A DNA stretch of 46,419 nt, taken from contig JAKSJP010000020.1 in the NCBI GenBank assembly GCA_024398105.1, positions 1 through 46,419 on the forward strand. The letters run 5' to 3'. The notes beneath the pieces are model-generated. The model saw nothing but the letters and a program-made list of their open reading frames with translations. It was not told the DNA's origin and ran no database searches. The stretch is from Bacteroidales bacterium. GTDB taxonomy: Bacteria; Bacteroidota; Bacteroidia; Bacteroidales; UBA932. A program made the position numbers and the translations under genes. This document shows positions 1-6,311 of the stretch, piece after piece. Numbering within the stretch: position 1 is the stretch's first letter; the number at the start of each line of letters is the position of its first letter.

Positions 1-150
1 CATATATTGATAATTAGAACTTTATCATCATCTTTGGTTCCTATATATTTTGACAGATGGAATTGAGTTCCGAAGAATCCTAGGATTAATGCTGATATTG
101 GAAAGATAATCAGTTACAACATAATTTTTTTCCGTCCGGCAAAACACATA

Positions 151-194
151 TGATTCCCTCATTCCTGTAGGTATTTTTCACCCACAGGGAATCA
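151..194. repeat. Inverted repeat A (TGATTCCCT ... AGGGAATCA)
   Basis: TGATTCCCT at 151-159 pairs perfectly with AGGGAATCA at 186-194. Nested inside, CCTGTAGG (164-171) pairs at 7 of 8 positions with CCCACAGG (181-188), so two alternative foldings exist. It shares the TTCCCT/AGGGAA theme with the inverted repeat 29 bases further on. An operator or the end of a mobile element are both possible; the function is unknown. Confidence 0.6.
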
Positions 195-222
195 CTTAAA
201 ACACTGATATTCTGCTAATTAA

Positions 223-261
223 CCATTTCCCTATAGTGAGATTCTGCCTATAGGGAAATGG
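223..261. repeat. Inverted repeat B, perfect 14-bp arms
   Basis: CCATTTCCCTATAG at 223-236 is an exact reverse complement of CTATAGGGAAATGG at 248-261, with an 11-base spacer. After one mismatch the arms extend by three further pairs (219-221 with 263-265). There is no T-run that would make it a clear terminator. Together with inverted repeat A it forms a pair with a common core, as operators for a dimeric helix-turn-helix regulator often do; that reading is inference. Confidence 0.65.
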
Positions 262-399
262 CTAACTTACAGTGACATAAATACTTAGGTGCGTTCGAAA
301 ACTGTATGCTTTTCGGCCCGCAAACAAGCTAACATTCCCGGATCTCCGAAACTGCCCGAAGATACGGTTGTAAAAGACTTTGGTTGTTACTATGTGGGA

Positions 400-1584
400 T
401 TATTCGTTGTCAATTATCGGGAGAAGGTGGTTCATGCTCCTGAAATTGACGATCTTCACAACTCCTGCTTCATTCTGGAAATCACCGTTATATATCACGG
501 CCTTTTCCTTGACTGGGGTTCCCACCCATGCCGGCAGTGATTTGAGCGAGGATTCAAATGATGGATCGTAAGTCATTGCGGACTTCACCTCCATAGCGGT
601 AATCTCACCTTCCTGCTTCAGAATAATATCCACTTCATTTTGATTGGAATCCCTATAAAAGAATACACCGCCTTCACGACCTCGATTGAATCGATGCTTG
701 ACGACTTCCATCACGAGCATGTTTTCAAAGATATTGCCTCTCATCTTATCCCTGGAAAGCTGTTTTGAGGACTCTATGTCAAGAAGATAACATGCAAGAC
801 CGGGGTCTGTAAAATACAGCTTAGGCGACTTTACCAGACGCTTAGAGATATTCTCATAGTAAGGTGGCAACAGTGTTATGATATATGATGTCTGAAGAAC
901 ATCAAGCCATCGGCTGACCGTCTTGGAATCCGCACCCAGTTCACAGCCTATCTCGGATGCGTTAAATAGAGAGCCGACACGCGCAGCGCAAAGTTTCATG
1001 AACTTGAGGAACTTCATAAGGTCCTGCACGTTAAGAAGGTCCCTTACATCCTTTTCAAGGTATGTCTTCACATACGATGGATAGAACAGGGAAGCCTTAT
1101 TCTTGCCTGCCCATATTGCTGGATAAAAACCACCGAACATAAGCTGGTCGGTATCTTTGCCTTTCAGTGACTCTGTAAGCTCGTCAAATGACATAGGAAG
1201 CAGTTCGTAGACACCAGCACGTCCTGGAAGAGACTCAACTATTCCCTTCATCAACTCGAAATTGGAACTACCGGAAAGAAAGAATCGTTTCTCTGGGTTC
1301 TTGTCCACAATTCCCTGTATATACTCCAGGAGAACAGGGACCTTCTGCACTTCATCGATAAACATTCCTTCAGGATGCTGGCTCAAGAATGCGACAGGGT
1401 CGTTCTCGGCAAACTGCCTTACATGAAGATCCTTCATGCTATACATTGCATACTGAGGAAATAAATGCCTGATGAGTGTACTCTTGCCTGATTGCCTTGG
1501 ACCAGTGACTGAAATCACGGAGAAGTATTTATATGCTTCAAGAATGGTTTCTTCTATCTTTCTGTGAATGTATACCTCTTTCAT
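400..1584 (-). CDS. ATPase of the AAA/DUF4143 family
   Basis: The protein (about 394 residues) has an N-terminal P-loop, GPRQSGKSTL, and a Walker B-like stretch, GMFIDEVQKVP, followed by the Sensor-like LSGSSNFELMKG and a C-terminal DUF4143 region ending in a nuclease-like fold segment (EVDIILKQEGEITAMEVKS). Proteins of this family are common in Bacteroidetes and archaea as single accessory genes; their cellular role is not established. The ATG at 1584 (MKEVYIHRK) is preferred over an in-frame ATG at 1623, because a consensus promoter (TTTG-N19-TATTTTTG, 1613-1643) lies between the two. The frame is intact. Neighbours are non-coding on both sides, and the local base composition is AT-richer than the rest of the window, so horizontal acquisition is plausible. 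Confidence 0.85.
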   Translation of the reverse strand: MKEVYIHRKIEETILEAYKYFSVISVTGPRQSGKSTLIRHLFPQYAMYSMKDLHVRQFAENDPVAFLSQHPEGMFIDEVQKVPVLLEYIQGIVDKNPEKRFFLSGSSNFELMKGIVESLPGRAGVYELLPMSFDELTESLKGKDTDQLMFGGFYPAIWAGKNKASLFYPSYVKTYLEKDVRDLLNVQDLMKFLKFMKLCAARVGSLFNASEIGCELGADSKTVSRWLDVLQTSYIITLLPPYYENISKRLVKSPKLYFTDPGLACYLLDIESSKQLSRDKMRGNIFENMLVMEVVKHRFNRGREGGVFFYRDSNQNEVDIILKQEGEITAMEVKSAMTYDPSFESSLKSLPAWVGTPVKEKAVIYNGDFQNEAGVVKIVNFRSMNHLLPIIDNE

Positions 1585-1612
1585 AATTCTATGTATTTTC
1601 GGAATGTGAATC

Positions 1613-1643
1613 CAAAAATACATATTAATTATGACTATACAAA
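1613..1643 (-). promoter_or_regulatory. Bacteroidetes-type promoter of the ATPase gene
   Basis: On the minus strand TTTG (plus 1640-1643) is followed after exactly 19 bases by TATTTTTG (plus 1613-1620), a full match to the phylum consensus TTTG-N19-TAnnTTTG. Transcription would begin near 1607, about 23 bases ahead of the ATG at 1584. Confidence 0.75.
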
Positions 1644-1941
1644 CACCTTCGTAAAATATTCATTGCTATGTTGTCACCCATGAATCTCATTCTTTTATGA
1701 CTGTAATCTTATCTAGCGCAGCAGAGTTTGTACCGCGCATGAATCGGCCCGCAAACTGATTGCGATTTCCGAGCATCATAAATTTTCTGGCAATAAAAGG
1801 CATATGTTTAGAACAGATCTCATTATGTAAAACAGAGTTGCACTACATTTTTACAATCTGTTTTTTGCTCTACGTCCGCGAAGGTAATCCTCCAATAAAT
1901 TGATAATTAGGTAATTAGGAATCGAGGTCAAGATAAAAATA
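1624..1941. other. Intergenic region between ATPase gene and tRNA locus
   Basis: Apart from the ATPase promoter at its left edge, no coding frame is convincing here. It holds the second copy of the 13-base direct repeat TCGGCCCGCAAAC (1744-1756; first copy 313-325). I see no RNA gene. Confidence 0.5.
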
Positions 1942-1980
1942 AATAAACCAACTTATTGATAATCAATAAGTTGGTTTATT
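1942..1980 (-). terminator. Rho-independent terminator of the tRNA-Leu gene
   Basis: The 19-base arm 1942-1960 and its exact reverse complement 1962-1980 surround a single central base, a 39-bp palindrome. On the minus strand it starts 4 bases after the tRNA 3' end and is followed by a T-rich tail (TTATTTTTATC). This fits a terminator for the minus-strand tRNA transcript. Confidence 0.75.
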
Positions 1981-2034
1981 GTGTGCCTCGGACGGGACTC
2001 GAACCCGTACAGGCATTACTGCCCAAGGGATTTT

Positions 2035-2768
2035 CTTACTGCTATGGCTTTCGCCACCGGGCTTTGCCGTTCGTAGTCTGGACTATTCCTTCACCATGGA
2101 ATTAATCTTTAGGTGTACCGTGTCTAGTCTCTGCACCTTCCTGTCTCAGGCTTGGCTCAAGATTACCATCTGCATTACCAGTTAAGGCTTCCTTGAATTT
2201 ACGGTATTCTACATCTCTCTTTTCAGAGAGAGCACTCAACTTTGTTTTTCCTCGATAATTGTTTGTAAGAGCATGGCAGTTCGGACAAAGAAGGAGAAGA
2301 TTTACCAATCGGTTATCCGTGTTGATACCATTTACATGGTGGATCTCAAGCGGAATATCATGGCCCATCCATTCTTTGAGTCCGCAGTTTTCGCAGTGTC
2401 TGATACCAGTCAGTTTCTTGTAATGTTCCCTGAGTCTCCATGAGCATTTGTATGAGGATTCTTTTGTGAAAATATCCTCAACAGTCATCTTCTTCCCAGG
2501 ATTAAAAGCAAGTCCGACGTTCCATCCTTTGCCAGTGAAATGCGATGTGTCAAGATTGTGCTCGAGTATGAGTCTGTTTACTGTTCGGTAATTGCCGCCA
2601 ATAGGCCTTAATCCTAATAGTCTTAAGACTCCTGCGATAGACTTGCTATCCCTTACAGCGTTCTTGACATCCTCTGTTGAATACCTGGCTTTACTCATGT
2701 TACTTTATTATAGTACGTAAAGTTAGGTTTTCCTGCCGTGTTTTACAAAATTATCAATGATCTAGCCT
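2035..2768 (-). ncRNA. Group I intron in the tRNA-Leu(UAA) anticodon
   Basis: The minus strand shows the conserved group I core in order. A P-like element, AATCTTGAGCCAAGCC, is at 2164-2149. A Q/R region, AAGGTGCAGAGACTAGACA, follows at about 2140-2122. The S element AAGGAATAGTCC is at 2091-2080. P7 can form from GACTA (2129-2125) and TAGTC (2085-2081). A TGGC-GAAA-GCCA tetraloop hairpin (2056-2045) sits in the P9 region. The 5' exon ends in U and the intron ends in G (position 2035), as splicing chemistry requires. The core closely resembles the cyanobacterial tRNA-Leu intron I remember (GGTGCAGAGACT motif), so subgroup IC3 is likely by inference. P1 and the 5' strand of P3 were not resolved. 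An HNH endonuclease frame fills most of the interior. Confidence 0.92.
2102..2698 (-). CDS. HNH homing endonuclease encoded in the group I intron
   Basis: The 198-residue protein has an N-terminal helical, DNA-binding-like region (STEDVKNAVRDSKSIAGVL). It then has a zinc-supported HNH nuclease: C102 and C105 (HCENCG), the catalytic pair H120-H121 (LEIHHVNG), N130-type spacing, and C138/C141 (LCPNCHALTNN). Such enzymes cut intron-less alleles and so spread their intron; the expected target here is an unsplit tRNA-Leu(UAA) gene. The ATG at 2698 lies 70 bases inside the intron and the stop at 2102 is 67 bases before its end. Roughly the last 20 residues (from about 179, DGNLEPSLRQEGAETRHG) are read from the catalytic P, Q and R elements. 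The protein tail is therefore constrained by RNA structure and may be dispensable. The frame is intact, so the element may still be mobile. Confidence 0.9.
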   Translation of the reverse strand: MSKARYSTEDVKNAVRDSKSIAGVLRLLGLRPIGGNYRTVNRLILEHNLDTSHFTGKGWNVGLAFNPGKKMTVEDIFTKESSYKCSWRLREHYKKLTGIRHCENCGLKEWMGHDIPLEIHHVNGINTDNRLVNLLLLCPNCHALTNNYRGKTKLSALSEKRDVEYRKFKEALTGNADGNLEPSLRQEGAETRHGTPKD

Positions 2769-2811
2769 AAGTCCCTCGTGTCTACCATTCCACCACCAAG
2801 GCGTGGGAATG

Positions 2812-2819
2812 CAAAGATA
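2812..2819 (-). promoter_or_regulatory. -7 promoter element of the tRNA-Leu gene
   Basis: The minus strand reads TATCTTTG, a perfect TAnnTTTG match, ten bases upstream of the mature tRNA 5' end at 2802. No good TTTG partner is seen at the usual distance. The position fits a start a few bases ahead of the tRNA. Confidence 0.65.
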
Positions 2820-3191
2820 ACTATTTTATTTTGCTTATGGTGGAAAAAATGAAAGATGGGAGTGTAATTATTGATTGCTGATAAATATGTGGATAATTGG
2901 ATTCCACGTTTGGCGCTGCTGAGTGTCATATAAAATGTTTTACTGGTGTCAATTCTGCTGGAAGGTGCTGATTATTATATAGTTGGTGTAAAAAACAACT
3001 GTATATGGTGGAAAAAACGTCTGATGACGGATTTGGAGTAGCAATACTTTTAGATTTAATCGTTTTATTCTTCATCATTAATTATCTTGCGCTTTGGTAA
3101 TCAGGGAATTATTGTCATCTGGTTACAAGTACACCTATTTATATATAGGGCGAAAAAACGGAATAACCATTATTAACTAATCACTATTTTT
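2820..3191. promoter_or_regulatory. Long 5' regulatory region of the susCD operon
   Basis: No gene is visible. The stretch carries related A-rich motifs: ATGGTGGAAAAAA at 2837-2849 and again at 3005-3017, and the similar ATAGGGCGAAAAAACG at 3145-3160. An imperfect inverted repeat, TATATAGTTG / CAACTGTATA, lies at 2976-3005. No exact TAnnTTTG faces susC; the nearest is TATCTTGC at 3083-3090. The motifs may be regulator sites or leader sequence, which cannot be decided from the sequence. Confidence 0.4.
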
Positions 3192-6100
3192 ATGTTCAAA
3201 CAATTAACCGCAAAATTGGCTGCGATCGTTATGATCTTTGCCATGGCTGCTTTGAGCGTAAACGCTCAGAACAGAGCTATCAGCGGTACTGTTGTTGACG
3301 CAGCTGGTGTTCCTATCATCGGAGCATCTGTTGTCGTTGTCGGCAATACCACTAATGGTGCAATGACAGACTTAGACGGAAAGTTCGTTCTGAATGTTCC
3401 TGCAAATGCTGTCCTCTCAGTTTCTTGCATTGGTTACTCAACACAGAATATCCCTGTCGGTAACCAGTCTGTTTTCAACATCACCCTCGCAGAGGACTCT
3501 GAGTTCCTCGAGGAGACAGTCGTAATCGGCTACGGTGTACAGAAGAAGTCTGACCTCACCGGTGCCGTCGGTTCAGTAAACTCAAGTTCACTCCAGGCGC
3601 TTTCAACTACAGACGCAGCTGACGCACTCAAGGGAAAGGTTGCTGGTATCCAGATCCTTTCAAACGGTGCTCCTGGTTCAGGTTCTGATATCCGTGTCCG
3701 TGGTGTGTCTTCAAACGGTGGTAACCTTTCACCTCTCTTCATCGTCGATGGTCTTCAGGTATCAAGCATCCAGTACCTCGATCCTTCTATGATCGAGTCT
3801 ATGGAGATCCTCAAGGATGCAGCTTCTGCAGCTATCTACGGTGCACAGGCAGGTAACGGTGTCGTTCTCGTAACTACAAAGCAGGGTAAGGATGGTACAG
3901 CTACTGTATCTTATACCGCTAAGTTCACAAACCAGAACTACACCAGGCGTCCTCTCATGAACCGTGAGCAGCTCATCGACTATCTCGGCATGGAGTACGG
4001 TGCTGACTGGGTTAAGGGTCGTCTTGATGAGAATGACTATTCACATCCTGACTACGCTGGTGGCGTAATCGACACTGACTGGATCGGTGCTTACCTTGAG
4101 CCAACCTGGACACAGCAGCATTCGCTCTCACTCTCAGGTGGTAACAAGAATGGTCACTTCTTCCTTTCACTCAACTATGTTGACGACAATGGTGTCGTTA
4201 AGGGTGACCGTGATATCTACAAGCGTCTCACTGCACAGATGAACGCTGACTACAACTTCTTCAAGTGGTTGCAGGTGGGTACCACCAACTCTATCGAGAA
4301 GTGGGATACCAAGAGCGTCTCACAGAGAGGTTACTCATCATCATTCGAGTCTCTCATCAACTACGACCCAATGACTCCTGTATACTGGACAGCGGGCAGA
4401 GAGAAGGAGCAGATGAATCCTGATCAGTATGCTGTATGGGAGAAGTGGCAGAATGGTGGAAACCAGCGTCTCATCGGCGACGAGACAGGTCTCTTCGCAA
4501 TTACAAGATATTCAGACGTCGAGGGTAACCCACTCTCAAAGATCTACACATCAGACGGTACCTCAGGTGGTTTCAACATCAACGGTACGATGTACGCTAA
4601 CATCATGCCTGTCAAGGGTCTCACCATCACTTCACGTCTTGGTTACAGAATCAACCAGCAGACAGGCCACAGCTTCAGCTCTCCTTACTACATCGGTCGT
4701 GGTTCAAGTGAGAACTACTCTATCTCTGCAAGTGCTAACACAGGTTGGTACTACCAGTGGGAGAACTTCGCTAACTATATGAAGAACTTCGGTAAGCACA
4801 GCATCACCGCAATGGCCGGTATGTCTTACCGTGAGACCAACAGCGACAATGACAGCATCTCTGCAAGTGGTGCCGACATCCTTTCTTCATACGGCTCAGC
4901 ATTCGAGTACATCAACTATGTAAAGAGTGACATTTCAAAGTCAGTCAGCAACGCTCCTAGCCGTTCTGCATCTCTCGCATACTTCGGACGTTTGATCTAT
5001 AGCTATGACAACCGTTACAGCCTCCAGGCTAACTTCCGTGCAGATGCATTCGACTCATCTAAGCTCTCAAAGGCTAACCGTTGGGGTTACTTCCCATCAT
5101 TCTCTGCAGGTTGGACAATCTCTAACGAGAAGTTCTTCAAGAACAACATCAACGGTAACGCATTCAACTTCCTCAAGCTTCGTGGTTCATGGGGTCGCAA
5201 CGGTAACGTGAACGTGCTCAGTGGATACCGCTACGCTACAACAATCTCAATGGGTAACGGTTGGTATCAGTACGGTGTTGACCACATCGGTTCTGACTAC
5301 TCATCAGCACCTAACCTTGGCAACGGTCTTCCTAACCCTAACCTCAAGTGGGAGACTTCAGAGCAGATCGACCTCGGTCTCGATGCAAGATTCCTCAACA
5401 ACAGACTCTCTGTAGGTCTTGACTACTACAACAAGAAGACCAAGGACCTCCTCTTCAACATCGAGGTTCCTGTAGAGCTCGGTGCTAGCCGTACAACTGT
5501 GAACGGTGGTGTCGTACTCAACAGAGGTTTCGAGCTTGAACTCGGTTGGAAGGATAACATCGGTGACTTCTCTTACAGCATCAATGCAAACTTCTCAACC
5601 CTTAAGAACGAGGTTCTCGAGCTTGCTTCACGTGCTACACGTTCAACAGCTAGTGACGCTTCTTCAACCAACTATAAGATCAATACCGCATTCGAGCCAG
5701 GTTATCCAGTATGGTACCTCCTTGGTTACAAGTATCTTGGTAATGACTCAGAGGGTAAGGGTATCTATGAGGATGTTGATGAAAACGGCGAGATCGCTTC
5801 TGCTGATATGCAGTTCATCGGTACTGTAACTCCTACCTACACACTCGGTCTTAACATCAACCTCGCATACAAGGGCTTCGACTTCACTCTCAATGGTAAT
5901 GGCGAAGGTGGTCACTGGGTTGTTCCTGTAACTCACCGTACAGGTTTCAAGAACAATCTCAAGTACTACTACGAGAATGCTTCTAAGATGCCAAAGGCAG
6001 ACACCATCGTGGCAGCTGACGATCCATTCTGGTCATCTACAGGTAACTGCTTCAGAGCTGACTACTTCCGTATCGGTACTCTCCAGCTTGGTTATACCAT

Positions 6101-6299
6101 CCCTTCTGCTATCACAAAGAAGGCTGCTATCAGCAACCTCCGCGTATATGCATCTCTTGACGACTACTTCACAATCACCAAGTATCCAGGTCTCGATCCT
6201 GCAACTGCAACTAACGGTGGTACAACTGGTAGAGGTCTCGACTGGGGTTCATATCCTACAATGCAGAAGATCATCCTTGGTGTTAACTTAACATTCTAA
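3192..6299 (+). CDS. SusC/RagA-family TonB-dependent outer-membrane transporter
   Basis: The 1035-residue protein forms the outer-membrane barrel of a SusCD importer. A signal peptide covers residues 1-25 (cleavage after VNA). It is followed by the carboxypeptidase-regulatory-like domain (about 28-100), a TonB-box-like segment EETVVIGYG (107-115), the plug domain (about 115-235, with IRVRG and PLFIVDG), and a long beta-barrel ending in ...QKIILGVNLTF with a terminal aromatic. It ends directly before susD. Codon use is strongly biased (CTC, TCA and GGT dominate), which suggests high expression. No glycoside hydrolase, sulfatase, sensor or anti-sigma gene adjoins, so the ligand cannot be named. 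The sequence is intact. Confidence 0.95.
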   Translation: MFKQLTAKLAAIVMIFAMAALSVNAQNRAISGTVVDAAGVPIIGASVVVVGNTTNGAMTDLDGKFVLNVPANAVLSVSCIGYSTQNIPVGNQSVFNITLAEDSEFLEETVVIGYGVQKKSDLTGAVGSVNSSSLQALSTTDAADALKGKVAGIQILSNGAPGSGSDIRVRGVSSNGGNLSPLFIVDGLQVSSIQYLDPSMIESMEILKDAASAAIYGAQAGNGVVLVTTKQGKDGTATVSYTAKFTNQNYTRRPLMNREQLIDYLGMEYGADWVKGRLDENDYSHPDYAGGVIDTDWIGAYLEPTWTQQHSLSLSGGNKNGHFFLSLNYVDDNGVVKGDRDIYKRLTAQMNADYNFFKWLQVGTTNSIEKWDTKSVSQRGYSSSFESLINYDPMTPVYWTAGREKEQMNPDQYAVWEKWQNGGNQRLIGDETGLFAITRYSDVEGNPLSKIYTSDGTSGGFNINGTMYANIMPVKGLTITSRLGYRINQQTGHSFSSPYYIGRGSSENYSISASANTGWYYQWENFANYMKNFGKHSITAMAGMSYRETNSDNDSISASGADILSSYGSAFEYINYVKSDISKSVSNAPSRSASLAYFGRLIYSYDNRYSLQANFRADAFDSSKLSKANRWGYFPSFSAGWTISNEKFFKNNINGNAFNFLKLRGSWGRNGNVNVLSGYRYATTISMGNGWYQYGVDHIGSDYSSAPNLGNGLPNPNLKWETSEQIDLGLDARFLNNRLSVGLDYYNKKTKDLLFNIEVPVELGASRTTVNGGVVLNRGFELELGWKDNIGDFSYSINANFSTLKNEVLELASRATRSTASDASSTNYKINTAFEPGYPVWYLLGYKYLGNDSEGKGIYEDVDENGEIASADMQFIGTVTPTYTLGLNINLAYKGFDFTLNGNGEGGHWVVPVTHRTGFKNNLKYYYENASKMPKADTIVAADDPFWSSTGNCFRADYFRIGTLQLGYTIPSAITKKAAISNLRVYASLDDYFTITKYPGLDPATATNGGTTGRGLDWGSYPTMQKIILGVNLTF

Positions 6300-6311
6300 T
6301 TGCATTACAAT

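Larger units (their letters stand above)
1..399. other. Intergenic AT-rich stretch without a recognisable gene
   Basis: No reading frame here looks coding; the short plus-strand frames running from about 289 to 571 are antisense to the ATPase gene end. The stretch contains two inverted repeats (annotated separately) and a 13-base motif at 313-325 that recurs at 1744-1756. A gene to the left of the window could be regulated from here, but it is not visible. Confidence 0.6.
1984..2802 (-). tRNA. tRNA-Leu(UAA) split by a group I intron
   Basis: The 5' exon is 2802-2769 and the 3' exon 2034-1984 on the minus strand. Joined, they make an 85-nt class II tRNA. The acceptor stem is GCCTTGG with CCGAGGC (one G-U pair). 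The D-arm contains TGGTGGAATGGTAGACA. The anticodon stem AGGGA/TCCCT encloses the loop CTTAAAA, giving anticodon UAA. A long variable arm (GGGCAGTAATGCCT) follows, then a T-arm ACGGG-TTCGAGT-CCCGT. The discriminator base is A and CCA is not encoded, as usual in this phylum. The break falls between U34 and A35, the position used by the group I intron of cyanobacterial and plastid tRNA-Leu(UAA). A TATCTTTG promoter lies just upstream and a palindromic terminator just downstream. Splicing should be needed for a functional tRNA, since the intron interrupts the anticodon. Confidence 0.93.

Noticed and set aside
1585-1623. Longer start of the ATPase at 1623
   Set aside because: The exact promoter (1613-1643) would lie partly inside that coding extension, and MKEVYIHRK at 1584 matches the usual family start.
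1979-2185. Plus-strand frame over the tRNA 3' exon
   Set aside because: It is antisense to the tRNA and intron end; the start is within the T-arm.
2102-2698. HNH gene as an ordinary restriction or phage nuclease
   Set aside because: It is bracketed by group I core elements and by two matching tRNA halves, so it is an intron-encoded homing endonuclease.
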